The notes under the pieces are model-generated. The model saw only the letters and a program-made list of their open reading frames with translations, searched no databases and was not told where the DNA came from. Source: Mesoflavibacter profundi (GTDB lineage: Bacteria; Bacteroidota; Bacteroidia; Flavobacteriales; Flavobacteriaceae). Taken from it: a DNA stretch of 64,000 bases. Below, piece by piece: positions 30,206 to 40,518 of the stretch; position 1 is the stretch's first letter, and the number at the start of each line of letters is the position of its first letter. Made by a program: the position numbers and the translations under genes. The DNA is taken from NCBI RefSeq assembly GCF_014764305.1, contig NZ_CP061703.1, forward strand, positions 1,766,800-1,830,799. The letters are read 5' to 3'.

Positions 30206-31105
30206 ATGAATTATAAATCTTTATTAGCAATCGTATTTGGAGTAGCATTTACAGCTCAGTTAAATGCTCAAGCTAACATTCTTAATGCAAAAGATCCAGA
30301 AGAGATTGGAGTAAGAACAGAAGAGCAAAAAGCTTTAGATAACGACAAACCATTAGAATACGGTTACGTTGATGATAGAGATATTATGTTTGCTAAAATG
30401 ACTTGGGAAAAAGTGGTTTTAGATGAGCGTGTAAACTTTCCATTATACTATCCAGTAGATACTAATAATATTGGAAGTGATAGACGTTCTTTATTTGATG
30501 TGTTAACAAAAGCAGTAGATCAAGGTAAAATTACAGACGTTTATAGCGATTCTTATTTTACTGGAAAACGTACTCAAAAAGAACTAGATCAAATTAGAAC
30601 TTCTGTAGATACAATGGATATTGGTTACGATCAATTAAACGCAGATGGTTATGTAGATCCAGAATATATCATTACAAGAACTATTTCTTCTTATAATGTA
30701 TCTGCCTACTTAATTAAAGGGTTATGGTATTTTGACAAACGTCAAGGTGAATTAAAATATCGTATTCTTGCTTTAGCGCCAGCTGCTCCAGACGTTAACT
30801 TTATCGATTCTAACGATGAAGCTAACAACGAACCAATTCCTTTATTCTGGATTTTTTATCCAGATGCAAGAGATGTCTTACACGAAGCAAAAGCATTCAA
30901 TACCAAAAATAGTGCAATGCCTTTCTCTTTTGATCATATTTTAAACTCTAGACGATTTAACGGTGTAATCTATAAAGAAGAAAACGTTTACGGAGATAGA
31001 GAAGTAAAAGAGTATATTGCAGAAAACGCATTAATGCAACTTTTAGAATCTGAAAGAATTAAAGAAAAAATTAGAAACTTTGAGTTAGACATGTGGTCTT
31101 ACTAA
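30206..31105 (+). CDS. gldN: T9SS ring protein GldN
   Basis: A 299-residue periplasmic partner of GldK. The signal peptide ends near LNAQ, and conserved text includes YGYVDDRDIMFAKMTWE (~52-68) and FWIFYPDARDVL near residue 215. It is the last gene of gldKLMN and is followed 19 nt later by a strong terminator. Confidence 0.96.
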   Translation: MNYKSLLAIVFGVAFTAQLNAQANILNAKDPEEIGVRTEEQKALDNDKPLEYGYVDDRDIMFAKMTWEKVVLDERVNFPLYYPVDTNNIGSDRRSLFDVLTKAVDQGKITDVYSDSYFTGKRTQKELDQIRTSVDTMDIGYDQLNADGYVDPEYIITRTISSYNVSAYLIKGLWYFDKRQGELKYRILALAPAAPDVNFIDSNDEANNEPIPLFWIFYPDARDVLHEAKAFNTKNSAMPFSFDHILNSRRFNGVIYKEENVYGDREVKEYIAENALMQLLESERIKEKIRNFELDMWSY

Positions 31106-31124
31106 TAAGTCACTATAAATTATT

Positions 31125-31157
31125 AAAACGCTCACTAAATAAGTGAGCGTTTTTTTA
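31125..31157 (+). terminator. intrinsic terminator of gldKLMN
   Basis: AAAACGCTCACT (31125-31136) pairs with AGTGAGCGTTTT (31142-31153), a 12-bp stem followed by a T tract. Confidence 0.9.
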
Positions 31158-31168
31158 TACCCATTACT

Positions 31169-31176
31169 TACCTTTG
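31169..31176 (+). promoter_or_regulatory. -7 element ahead of the FAD oxidoreductase gene
   Basis: TACCTTTG matches TANNTTTG and ends 5 nt before the ATG at 31182, giving a very short leader. The upstream TTG half is absent because this region is the gldN terminator. Confidence 0.4.
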
Positions 31177-31181
31177 TAGTT

Positions 31182-32225
31182 ATGAATATAGATTACATTA
31201 TAGTTGGATGCGGATTAGCAGGTATTGCTTTTTGCGAGCAGTTAAAGATTAATAATAAATCTTTTATTGTATTTGATGATAAAAGCCAAAAATCTTCTGT
31301 AGTAGCAGGTGGATTATATAATCCAGTTGTATTAAAACGATTTTCTAAAGTATGGAAAAGTCAAGAACAATTAAAATTGGCCCTACCAATCTATAATACT
31401 ATTCAAAACAGATTACAAACAAAAATCGATTATAAAATACCTGTTAGGCGTAGATTTACATCTTTAGAAGAACAAAATAATTGGTTTGAGGCTTCAGATA
31501 AAGACGGTTTAAAACCTTTTTTATGTACAACGTTAATAGATAATCAAAATCCTTCTATCGATGCTAATTTTAAGTTAGGTGAAGTATTAGAAACTGGCCG
31601 AATAGATACAAAAGTATTAATTGATAGTTATATTAATGAATTGACATCTAACAATCAATTTATAAATACGTCTTTTAAACATGAAGATTTAGTCTTTTCA
31701 GAACATTCAATTCAATATCAACATATTCAAGCAAAATATATTGTATTTGCAGAAGGATTTGGATTAAAGCAAAATCCCTTTTTTAAAAACTTACCTTTAA
31801 ATGGAACAAAAGGTGAATTAATTACTATAAAAGCTCCACAATTAGATTTAGATTATGTATTAAAATCTAGCGCTTTTATCATACCTCAAAAAGAAGATAT
31901 TTACGTTGTAGGCGCTACTTACGAATGGGTAGACAAAACCAACAAAACAACAAATAAAGCTAAAGAAGAGCTTTTAAATAAGCTTAAAACCTTTATCAAA
32001 TGTGATTTTGAAGTTATAGATCAAGTAGCAGGTATTCGACCAACAGTTAAAGATAGAAGACCTTTAGTTGGATCACATCCAAAGTATAAAAATATGTTTG
32101 TACTAAATGGTTTAGGAACACGAGGTGTTATGATTGGTCCTTATATAGCTAATCAATTGTATAACTTTATAGAAAAAGGTATTAGTTTAGATACCGAAAT
32201 CAATATAGATCGCTTCCTAAATTAA
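31182..32225 (+). CDS. FAD-dependent oxidoreductase (DAO family)
   Basis: The 347-residue protein begins directly with the dinucleotide-binding strand and GxGxxG motif (DYIIVGCGLAG), which is why I prefer the ATG at 31182 to one 39 nt upstream that would read through the gldN terminator. The C-terminal text GIRPTVKDRRPLVG and NGLGTRGVMIGP is typical of the D-amino-acid-oxidase/glycine-oxidase group. The substrate is unknown. It is convergent with the DUF983 gene, 10 nt away. Confidence 0.88.
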   Translation: MNIDYIIVGCGLAGIAFCEQLKINNKSFIVFDDKSQKSSVVAGGLYNPVVLKRFSKVWKSQEQLKLALPIYNTIQNRLQTKIDYKIPVRRRFTSLEEQNNWFEASDKDGLKPFLCTTLIDNQNPSIDANFKLGEVLETGRIDTKVLIDSYINELTSNNQFINTSFKHEDLVFSEHSIQYQHIQAKYIVFAEGFGLKQNPFFKNLPLNGTKGELITIKAPQLDLDYVLKSSAFIIPQKEDIYVVGATYEWVDKTNKTTNKAKEELLNKLKTFIKCDFEVIDQVAGIRPTVKDRRPLVGSHPKYKNMFVLNGLGTRGVMIGPYIANQLYNFIEKGISLDTEINIDRFLN

Positions 32226-32235
32226 AACAGCCAAC

Positions 32236-32619
32236 TTATTTTTTGGCAAGACTTTTATCGTAACTCATAAAAATATTAATCCAAATATTTCTAGAAAGTC
32301 TAACAATTACAGGGTAAAATAAAATTAGAGCGCCAACTATAGCTATAAAAGCTGTTTTTAAGGTGCTTCCTAAAAATAAATAGCTAATTAGAAAAGCGGC
32401 AACACCAAAAGCTATACCAACAGCATAACTAACATACATGGCACCGTAAAAAAACGAAGGTTCTATCTTGTATTTTGTATTACAATTACTGCAACGTTCA
32501 TGCATGCTAAATAGTTTTGTGATGTTATAAGGATTAGAATCTTCGTACATACATTCTTCTTGACATTTAGGACAAGCACCAGTTACTATAGAGTATATTT
32601 TAGAACCTTTTTTAAACAT
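32236..32619 (-). CDS. DUF983 family zinc-ribbon membrane protein
   Basis: A 127-residue protein with two CxxC knuckles (CPKC near residue 16 and CSNC near 44), consistent with a zinc ribbon, followed by two membrane helices (~60-82 and ~88-110). Function is unknown. The ATG at 32619 is chosen because a minus-strand -7 element (TAATTTTG, 32660-32653) lies upstream, and the alternative ATG at 32640 would begin only 13 nt from it and add unconserved residues. Confidence 0.82.
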   Translation of the reverse strand: MFKKGSKIYSIVTGACPKCQEECMYEDSNPYNITKLFSMHERCSNCNTKYKIEPSFFYGAMYVSYAVGIAFGVAAFLISYLFLGSTLKTAFIAIVGALILFYPVIVRLSRNIWINIFMSYDKSLAKK

Positions 32620-32629
32620 AATATTTGTG

Positions 32630-32660
32630 TACTTTTGCAAAGTTTAATACCACAAAATTA
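32630..32660. promoter_or_regulatory. divergent -7 elements for the ABC-F and DUF983 genes
   Basis: On the plus strand TACTTTTG (32630-32637) faces the ABC-F gene. On the minus strand TAATTTTG (32660-32653) faces the DUF983 gene. Both fit TANNTTTG; neither has a clean TTG at the usual distance. The elements are interleaved, so the two promoters probably compete. Confidence 0.45.
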
Positions 32661-32702
32661 AAGCTTCTTTAGAAGATTATAAGTAACAAAAGTCACAAAT
32701 CT

Positions 32703-34610
32703 ATGCTTAACATACATAATTTATCAATTTCGTTTCAAGGAGAATATCTTTTTGAAGAAATAACATTTAAACTAAATGGCGGTGATAGAGTTGGGCTTAT
32801 TGGTAAAAACGGAGCAGGAAAATCTACAATGCTTAAAATTCTTTCTAAAGAAATGGAGCCAGATTCCGGTCAAATTGCAGCAGATAAAGATTTAAAAATA
32901 GGCTTTTTAAAACAAGATATAGACTTTGTTTTTGGTAGAACAGTATTAGAAGAATCTTACCAAGCTTTTACCGAAATTAAAGAGCTAGAAGCTAAAATGC
33001 TTTCTATAAATACTCAACTTGCAGAACGTACAGATTACGAGTCTGAAAGTTATAATGATTTAATGATCTCGCTTAATGATGTACAACATCAATACGAAAT
33101 TTTAGGTGGATATAATTATCAAGGTGAAACCGAAAAGATTTTACAAGGATTAGGATTTAAGCGCGAAGATTTTGATAAACTAACAGATACATTTTCTGGT
33201 GGTTGGCGTATGCGTATAGAATTGGCAAAGCTTTTATTACAAAACAACGATATTTTATTGTTAGATGAGCCAACAAACCATTTGGATATAGAATCTATAA
33301 TCTGGTTAGAAGGATTTTTAAATAATTATTCTGGCGCAGTAGTTATAGTCTCTCATGATAAAATGTTTTTGGACAATGTAACTAATCGTACTATAGAAAT
33401 TTCACTAGGTAGAATTTACGACTATCCTAAACCATACTCCAAATATTTAGTGTTGCGTCAAGAAATAAAAGAACAACAATTAGCAGCACAAAAAAATCAG
33501 CAAAAGCAAATAGAGCAAACCGAAAAGTTAATAGAAAAATTTCGTGCAAAAGCCAGTAAAGCAACTATGGCGCAATCGTTAATAAAAAAGCTAGATCGTA
33601 TGGATATAATCGAAGTTGATGAAGACGATAATAGCGTAATGACTTTAAATTTTCCAGTTTCTATAACACCAGGAAAAGTTGTGGTAGAAGCAAATGATGT
33701 CTCTAAAAACTACGATAAAAAGCAAGTATTAACATCGGTAAATTTATTGATAGAACGTGATGTAAAAACCGCTTTTGTTGGTCAAAATGGTCAAGGAAAA
33801 TCAACATTAGCAAAAATAATTGTTGGCGATTTAAAGCACGACGGTAATCTTAAAATAGGACACAATGTTCAAATAGGATATTTTGCTCAAAATCAAGCCG
33901 AATATCTTGATGGTAGTAAGACTGTTTTAGATACTATGATAGACGCAGCTAACGAAACCAACAGAAGTAAAGTGCGTGATATTTTAGGGTCTTTTCTATT
34001 TAGAGGTGAAGAAGTAGATAAGTATGTAAGAGTACTTTCTGGTGGCGAGCGTAATAGGTTAGCGCTAGCAAAACTTATGCTTCAACCATTTAACGTGTTA
34101 GTAATGGACGAGCCTACCAATCACTTAGACATAAAGTCTAAAAATGTACTAAAAGATGCTTTAAAACGCTTTGAAGGCACGTTAATTCTTGTGTCGCATG
34201 ATAGAGATTTTTTACAAGGTTTAACCAATACAGTTTTCGAGTTTAAAGACGGAAACATAAAAGAATATCTTGGCGATATAGATTTTTATTTAGAACAAAG
34301 AAATGTAGAGAACCTACGAGAAGTAGAGAAGCGTACAATTGAAAAGGATTTACCAAAAGACAGTAATAAAAAGTCTTACGAAGAACAAAAAAAGCTAAAG
34401 TCTTTAAATAACAAGCTAAGTAATACAGAAGCAAAAATTAACCAACTTGAAAAAGAAATAAAAGAGATAGATGTAGACTTAGCTACTAATTATGACGAAG
34501 TAGTAAATCAACCTAATTTTTTTGATAAATACCAACAAAAAAAGGATCAATTAGCGCAATTAATGGAAGATTGGGAAGCTATTACCATTCAGATAGAAAC
34601 CTTAGAATAA
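32703..34610 (+). CDS. ABC-F family ATPase (ribosome-associated type)
   Basis: A 635-residue protein with two ABC cassettes and no membrane segments. First cassette: Walker A GKNGAGKST (~37-45), signature FSGGWRMR, Walker B LLLDEPTNHLD. Second: GQNGQGKST, LSGGERNR, LVMDEPTNHLD. The linker is the charged helical P-site tip region, and the C terminus is a coiled coil (~550-635), as in Uup/YheS-type proteins. Members act on stalled ribosomes or give antibiotic protection; which applies here cannot be told. Confidence 0.93.
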   Translation: MLNIHNLSISFQGEYLFEEITFKLNGGDRVGLIGKNGAGKSTMLKILSKEMEPDSGQIAADKDLKIGFLKQDIDFVFGRTVLEESYQAFTEIKELEAKMLSINTQLAERTDYESESYNDLMISLNDVQHQYEILGGYNYQGETEKILQGLGFKREDFDKLTDTFSGGWRMRIELAKLLLQNNDILLLDEPTNHLDIESIIWLEGFLNNYSGAVVIVSHDKMFLDNVTNRTIEISLGRIYDYPKPYSKYLVLRQEIKEQQLAAQKNQQKQIEQTEKLIEKFRAKASKATMAQSLIKKLDRMDIIEVDEDDNSVMTLNFPVSITPGKVVVEANDVSKNYDKKQVLTSVNLLIERDVKTAFVGQNGQGKSTLAKIIVGDLKHDGNLKIGHNVQIGYFAQNQAEYLDGSKTVLDTMIDAANETNRSKVRDILGSFLFRGEEVDKYVRVLSGGERNRLALAKLMLQPFNVLVMDEPTNHLDIKSKNVLKDALKRFEGTLILVSHDRDFLQGLTNTVFEFKDGNIKEYLGDIDFYLEQRNVENLREVEKRTIEKDLPKDSNKKSYEEQKKLKSLNNKLSNTEAKINQLEKEIKEIDVDLATNYDEVVNQPNFFDKYQQKKDQLAQLMEDWEAITIQIETLE

Positions 34611-34655
34611 GTCGGTTTTAAGATTATTTTAAGAAATTAACGTTAAACTAAAAGT

Positions 34656-34663
34656 TAGTTTTG
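34656..34663 (+). promoter_or_regulatory. -7 element ahead of the RND efflux operon
   Basis: TAGTTTTG fits TANNTTTG and lies 27 nt before the adaptor gene's ATG. No convincing TTG is found upstream. Confidence 0.4.
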
Positions 34664-34690
34664 TAGTCTAAGTACTTTAAAAACTAACCA

Positions 34691-35818
34691 ATGCGCAAAA
34701 ATATACTAAGTATAATAGGTATAATACTAATAGGTGTTTCAATATTTATTGCAAAAAAGCTTATAGATAATAAAAACCAACCTAAGCCAGTAATTCCAAA
34801 AGTAGTTAAAACTGTTATTGTAGATACAGTACAAAATACAACAGTTCCAATAGTTATTCCAGCAAATGGTAATCTTACAGCAAAACAAAGAGTAGAGTTA
34901 TACTCAGAAGTACAAGGTATATTTAAAACTGGTAAAAAGCTATTTAAAGCCGGAACAAAATATAACAGAGGAGAAACTTTAATTAGTATAGATGCTGCCG
35001 AATATTATGCTAGCGTACAATCTGCAAAAAGCAACTTGTATAATAGCATCGCTGCAATAATGCCGGATTTAAGATTGGATTTTCCAGACGTTTTTCAAAA
35101 GTGGCAAAACTATCTTAACAGTTTTGATTTAAATAAAACAACACCTAAACTTCCAGAAATTTCTAACGAAAAAGAAAACTATTTTATCACGGGAAGAGGT
35201 ATTGTTAGCGCCTATTATAACGTTAAAAATCTAGAACAACGTTTAGCAAAATACCGTATTACAGCACCATTTTCTGGTATATTAACAGAAGCATTAGTAA
35301 CCGAAGGTACTTTGGTAAGAAATGGTCAAAAATTAGGAGAATTTATTAATCCTGAAACTTACGAGATGGAAGTTGCAATAAGTAAATCTTTCGCAGATGT
35401 TTTAAAAGAAGGCGAAAACGTTAGCTTAAATAATTTAGAAAAAACCAAAACCTATCAAGGTATTGTCTCTCGTGTAAATGGTAGTATAGATGCTACAACA
35501 CAAACCATTACGGTATTTATAGAAGTTTCTCATTCAGATTTAAAAGAAGGTATGTATTTAGAGGCAAATCTAAATGCACAAAAGGTAGATAATGCTATAC
35601 AAATAGATCGAAATTTACTATTAGACAGTCAAGAGATTTATGTAGTCAACGATAGTGTGTTACAGGTTTTACCAGCAAAACCAATACATTTTTCAGATAC
35701 AAAAGTGATTTTAAAAGACATACCAAACGGTACAGTAATTTTAAATAAACCAGTTCCTGGTGCTTATGCAGGAATGAAAGTTCAAACTTTAACACAAAAA
35801 AAAGATTCGATTAAATAA
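34691..35818 (+). CDS. RND efflux periplasmic adaptor subunit
   Basis: A 375-residue membrane-fusion protein with an N-terminal membrane anchor (~5-23), a barrel-sandwich (lipoyl-like) hybrid domain split around a helical hairpin (~80-185), and the conserved text YRITAPFSGILTEALVTEGTLV near residue 193. It bridges the inner-membrane pump and the TolC-like channel. It is the first gene of a three-gene efflux operon; its stop overlaps the ATG of the pump gene (TAATG). Confidence 0.93.
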   Translation: MRKNILSIIGIILIGVSIFIAKKLIDNKNQPKPVIPKVVKTVIVDTVQNTTVPIVIPANGNLTAKQRVELYSEVQGIFKTGKKLFKAGTKYNRGETLISIDAAEYYASVQSAKSNLYNSIAAIMPDLRLDFPDVFQKWQNYLNSFDLNKTTPKLPEISNEKENYFITGRGIVSAYYNVKNLEQRLAKYRITAPFSGILTEALVTEGTLVRNGQKLGEFINPETYEMEVAISKSFADVLKEGENVSLNNLEKTKTYQGIVSRVNGSIDATTQTITVFIEVSHSDLKEGMYLEANLNAQKVDNAIQIDRNLLLDSQEIYVVNDSVLQVLPAKPIHFSDTKVILKDIPNGTVILNKPVPGAYAGMKVQTLTQKKDSIK

Positions 35819-38800
35819 TGAGAAAACTAATTGAATACTTTATACGATATCACGTTGCTGTATACGTCTTTTTAATTGCGTTTTTTGTTTTTGGAGTTAT
35901 AGGTGCATTTTCATTAAAATCATCGTTTTTTCCGCTTACAGAATCAAAAATTATAAACGTTGCAATAACGTATCCTGGTGCATCACCACAAGAAATAGAA
36001 GAAGGTATTGTACTTCAAATAGAAGACAATTTAAAAGGATTAAAAGGAATAGATAGAGTCACTTCTGTGTCTAGAGAAAATAGCGGAACGATTACTGTAG
36101 AAATTGAAAAAGGCGAAAGCCTAGATTTTATGCTTCTTGAAGTTAAAAATGCTGTAGATAGAGTACCTTCTTTTCCAACAGGAATGGAGCCATTAGTAGT
36201 ATCTAAACAAGAAGCGGTTAGAGAAACAATTTCTTTCGCGTTAAGCGGAAAAGACATTCCTTTAGTCACTTTAAAACAATTGGCAAGACAGGTAGAAACC
36301 GATTTACGTGCAATAGATGGTATTTCGCAAATTTCTATTTCTGGTTTTCCTGATGAAGAAATTGAAATTGCAGTTGACGAGCTTGATTTACTAGCCTATA
36401 ATTTAACCTTTAACGATGTAGCAACAGCAGTTAGTAATGCCAATATTTTAGTAACTGGAGGAAATGTAAAAACCGAAGCAGAAGAGTATTTAATTCGCGC
36501 AAATAATAGAGAATATTATGGCAAAGAACTTTCTAATATTGTAGTCAAAGCATCTTCAGACGGAAAAGTGATTAGGTTAAAAGATGTAGCAATAATAAGA
36601 GATCGTTTTTCAGAAACACCAAACGCTACTTATTTTAATCAAGAATTAGCAGTTAATATAACTATAACTAGTACAAATAACGAAGATTTAATTTCATCTG
36701 CAGATAAAGTCAATGAGTATATAGAAACTTATAATCAAAAGTATGATAAAGTGCGATTAGATGTGGTAAGAGATTTATCTATTACCTTAAAACAACGTAC
36801 ACAATTATTAACAGAGAATGCTGTAGTTGGTATTTTACTAGTCTTAGTTTTTCTATCGGTTTTTCTTAATACAAGATTGGCACTTTGGGTAGCTTTTGGT
36901 TTACCAATTTCGTTTTTAGGTATGTTTGCGTTTGCAGGTCAATTTGATGTAACTATAAACGTACTTTCATTATTCGGAATGATTATCGTTATAGGTATTT
37001 TAGTTGACGATGGAATTGTAATTGCAGAAAATATCTATCAGCATTACGAAAAAGGAAAAAAACCAGTACAAGCAGCAATAGATGGAACTTTAGAAGTAAT
37101 TCCGCCAGTAGTATCTGCTATAATCACTACGCTTTTAGCCTTTTCTTTATTCTTCTTTTTAGATAGTCGTATAGGAGAATTTTTTGGTGAAGTTTCGGTA
37201 ATAGTAATATTAACGCTAGTAGTTTCATTAGTAGAAGCATTGATAATTCTACCAGCGCATTTAGCACATTCAAAAGCATTAAGAATAAAAAAGGAAGATA
37301 TTCATGCTAAAAAATCAAAAGGTTTTTTTGCTATAATGCGTGGTATTAATAAAGCTGGAGATAATTTTATGTCCTATTTAAGAGATAAAATTTATGCACC
37401 AGTTATAGATTTTGTATTAAAATTTAAACTATTAACTCTAGGTATTTTTGTAGCACTTTTAGTGCTAACTTTTGGTGCACTAGGTGGCGGAATTATAAAA
37501 ACAGCATTTTTTCCTAGAATAGCTAGTGACGCAGCAAATATAGAGCTAGTAATGCCAGCTGGAACAAATGTAAAAATTACAGATTCTATAATTTCAATGA
37601 TCGAAGAAAAAGCATTTATTGTAAATGAAGAATTAACAGAAAAATTTTTAAAAGGAACAGGAAAACAACTTTTTGAAAACACGATTGTAGAGATTAATAG
37701 TAGCTCTACAGCTACCTTGCGCATTAATTTATTACCAGGAGAAGAACGACCAGATGCGATACAATCTTTTCTAGTCACCAATAGATTAGAAGAGTTAGTT
37801 GGTCCAGTAATTGGTACAGAACGATTAATTTATGGATCTGGAGGAAATTTTGGTGGTAGTCCTGTTTCAGTGTCACTATTAAGTAATAATATTGAAGAAT
37901 TAAAAGCAGCCAAAAACGCTTTAAAAACCAATCTGCAATCTAATCCATTATTAAAGGATATTGGTGATAATGATCCAGCAGGAATTAAAGAGATTAGATT
38001 ACAATTAAAAGACAACGCTTATTTGTTAGGTTTGGATTTAAGAACCGTAATGGCGCAAGTTAGATCTGGTTTTTTTGGTGCGCAAGCGCAACGTTTTCAA
38101 CGTGGTCAAGACGAAATTAGAGTTTGGGTTCGTTACGATAAAAACAACAGAAGTTCTATTAACGATTTAGATGCAATGCGAATTGTTACACCAACTGGCG
38201 AACGTGTTACTTTAAAAGATATTGCAGATTATTCGATAGTTAGAGGTGATGTTGCTATCAATCACTTGGAAGGTAAAAGAGAAATTCAAGTTTATGCAGA
38301 TTTAAAAGATCCAGGAACAAGTCCAAACGATATTTTAGACGATATAAAAAATAATTTTTTACCAACCTTACAATCTAAATATCCAACACTAACAGCTTCT
38401 TTTGAAGGACAAAATAGAGAGTTTAATAAATTAAATAGTTCTCTAGCAAAAGCAGGAATACCAATATTACTTTTAATATACATTACCATAGCATTTACCT
38501 TTAGAAGTTACTCACAACCATTACTGTTAATATTATTAATTCCGTTTAGTTTAACAGCTGTTGCATGGGGACATTGGATTTCTGGATTTCCAGTAAATGT
38601 ACTTTCGTTATTAGGTATAATTGCATTAATAGGTATCATGGTAAACGATGGATTAGTGTTAATTGGTAAATTTAATAGTAATCTTAAAGAAGGTATGCAA
38701 TTTGATCAAGCCTTAGCAGAAGCTGGAAAATCTAGATTTAGAGCCATTTTCCTAACGTCATTAACAACTATCGCTGGATTAGCACCATTACTATTTGAGC

Positions 38801-39015
38801 AAAGTAGACAAGCACAATTTTTAAAGCCTATGGCGATTTCAATTTCATATGGTATTGGTTACGCTACAGTATTAACCTTATTAGTATTGCCTTTATTTTT
38901 ATCTTTTAGTAATGCTATAAAGAAAAATGTAAAATGGTTAGCAACAGGTAAAGATGTTACAAAAGAAGAAGTAGAACGCGCAATTATAGAACAAAACGAT
39001 GTCAATAAACATTAA
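35818..39015 (+). CDS. RND-family efflux pump permease
   Basis: The 1065-residue protein is a full-length AcrB-type proton-driven pump with twelve membrane helices and two large periplasmic loops. The paired acidic residues of TM4 are visible in ILVDDGIVIAEN (~398-409), and the matching text of the second half is GIMVNDGLVLIG. It begins on the overlapping TAATG of the adaptor gene and overlaps the TolC gene by 17 nt. The substrate is unknown. Confidence 0.95.
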   Translation: MRKLIEYFIRYHVAVYVFLIAFFVFGVIGAFSLKSSFFPLTESKIINVAITYPGASPQEIEEGIVLQIEDNLKGLKGIDRVTSVSRENSGTITVEIEKGESLDFMLLEVKNAVDRVPSFPTGMEPLVVSKQEAVRETISFALSGKDIPLVTLKQLARQVETDLRAIDGISQISISGFPDEEIEIAVDELDLLAYNLTFNDVATAVSNANILVTGGNVKTEAEEYLIRANNREYYGKELSNIVVKASSDGKVIRLKDVAIIRDRFSETPNATYFNQELAVNITITSTNNEDLISSADKVNEYIETYNQKYDKVRLDVVRDLSITLKQRTQLLTENAVVGILLVLVFLSVFLNTRLALWVAFGLPISFLGMFAFAGQFDVTINVLSLFGMIIVIGILVDDGIVIAENIYQHYEKGKKPVQAAIDGTLEVIPPVVSAIITTLLAFSLFFFLDSRIGEFFGEVSVIVILTLVVSLVEALIILPAHLAHSKALRIKKEDIHAKKSKGFFAIMRGINKAGDNFMSYLRDKIYAPVIDFVLKFKLLTLGIFVALLVLTFGALGGGIIKTAFFPRIASDAANIELVMPAGTNVKITDSIISMIEEKAFIVNEELTEKFLKGTGKQLFENTIVEINSSSTATLRINLLPGEERPDAIQSFLVTNRLEELVGPVIGTERLIYGSGGNFGGSPVSVSLLSNNIEELKAAKNALKTNLQSNPLLKDIGDNDPAGIKEIRLQLKDNAYLLGLDLRTVMAQVRSGFFGAQAQRFQRGQDEIRVWVRYDKNNRSSINDLDAMRIVTPTGERVTLKDIADYSIVRGDVAINHLEGKREIQVYADLKDPGTSPNDILDDIKNNFLPTLQSKYPTLTASFEGQNREFNKLNSSLAKAGIPILLLIYITIAFTFRSYSQPLLLILLIPFSLTAVAWGHWISGFPVNVLSLLGIIALIGIMVNDGLVLIGKFNSNLKEGMQFDQALAEAGKSRFRAIFLTSLTTIAGLAPLLFEQSRQAQFLKPMAISISYGIGYATVLTLLVLPLFLSFSNAIKKNVKWLATGKDVTKEEVERAIIEQNDVNKH

Positions 39016-40324
39016 AATTTTAATCGCTACTGTATTAATTGTAATGTCAATTAATACAATAAATGCGCAAGAATTGTTAACTAAAGATGAAGCTATTCAA
39101 ACCGCTTTAGAAAATAATTACGGCGTAAAAATTGCCAAAAACAATGTTGAAGTTGCTAAAAATAATGCAGAGATTTTAAACTCTGGATATTTGCCAACAG
39201 TAACAGGAACAGCTGGTGCAACTTACAATGTAGATAATACAGAAGCGCAATTTTCTAACGGTACAACAACAACATTATCTGGCGCAGAAAGCTCTAGATA
39301 CAATGCAGGAATTAATCTAAATTATACCCTTTTTGATGGTTTTGGTAGACGTTACAACTACAAAATTTTAAAAGAGCAATATCAATTATCAGAGCTTCAA
39401 GCAAGAGAAACAATAGAAAATACAATTGTTCAATTATTAACTGTTTACTACAATGTAGCGCAATTGTCGGATAATTTAGAAACATTAAATCAAACATTAG
39501 CGGTAACAAAAGATAGATTAACAAGAGCTCAATACCAATTTGATTATGGGCAAAACACCAAATTAGAAGTTTTAAATGCGCAAGTAGATATTAATACAGA
39601 TAGTATAAATATAATCAATACAAAACAACAAATTAAAATAGCAAAACGTGACTTAAAATTAGTGTTAGGCGAAGAGTTGCTTCAAGATTTTAATGTAGAA
39701 ACCGAAGTAGATTTTACATTACAATTTAAAAAAGATAGTCTATATCAAAACGCTAAAAAACGTAATGTAGCTTTATTACAAACCGAAAAAAATATAGCGA
39801 TAAGCCAGTTAGATATTAAAACAGGTAAATCGGGTTATTTGCCAACATTAGGTCTAACAGGATCTTACGGTTGGAATAAAAGTAATAATAATGCAGCTTC
39901 TTTTGTGGCTGTATCTACAAATACAGGATTATCTGGCGGATTGAATTTAACGTGGAATTTATTTGATGGTGGTACCACTATTACAAGAGTAAAAAATGCT
40001 AAAATTAATCTGCAAACACAGCAATTACAAAAAGAGAATATCTTACTTACAATAAAAACAAATTTTGAAAATGCTTGGGACGATTATCAAAATAAATTAG
40101 AGATTTATAATATACAGGAAACTAATATTTTAACAGCTCAAAATAACTTTGATAGAACACAAGAAAAATTCAAAATCGGACAGGTAAATTCAATCGAATT
40201 TAGACAAGCCCAATTAAATCTTTTAACTGCAGAATTAAGCCGAAATCAAGCTAAGTTTTCGGCAAAATTAGCCGAGCTTCAATTGCTTCAAATTAGTGGA
40301 GAATTGCTAAACGTTCCGTTTTAG
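38999..40324 (+). CDS. TolC-family outer membrane efflux protein
   Basis: A 441-residue protein with a signal peptide (ending near NAQ) and two repeats of the OEP domain. Each has the long helical hairpin and the strand text (GAGITYNLFDG-like: LNYTLFDGFGRRYNY near 113; LTWNLFDGGTTITRV near 318). It completes the tripartite efflux system with the two preceding genes. Confidence 0.94.
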   Translation: MSINIKILIATVLIVMSINTINAQELLTKDEAIQTALENNYGVKIAKNNVEVAKNNAEILNSGYLPTVTGTAGATYNVDNTEAQFSNGTTTTLSGAESSRYNAGINLNYTLFDGFGRRYNYKILKEQYQLSELQARETIENTIVQLLTVYYNVAQLSDNLETLNQTLAVTKDRLTRAQYQFDYGQNTKLEVLNAQVDINTDSINIINTKQQIKIAKRDLKLVLGEELLQDFNVETEVDFTLQFKKDSLYQNAKKRNVALLQTEKNIAISQLDIKTGKSGYLPTLGLTGSYGWNKSNNNAASFVAVSTNTGLSGGLNLTWNLFDGGTTITRVKNAKINLQTQQLQKENILLTIKTNFENAWDDYQNKLEIYNIQETNILTAQNNFDRTQEKFKIGQVNSIEFRQAQLNLLTAELSRNQAKFSAKLAELQLLQISGELLNVPF

Positions 40325-40518
40325 TTAATTTTCACGATTAACTGCATGTTTTTATCGGTAATTGCAGAATAGTATATTCAATAAAACTAAAAACATCGAC
40401 GAAATGCATGTTTTTTGAAACGTAATGTTAAAGTTTTGTGCATTTAATCGAAACGATTTGTCATTAATCTGCTTTAGAGCTACTTTTAATTAGTATTAGA
40501 TTTAATTCTATAGCGATT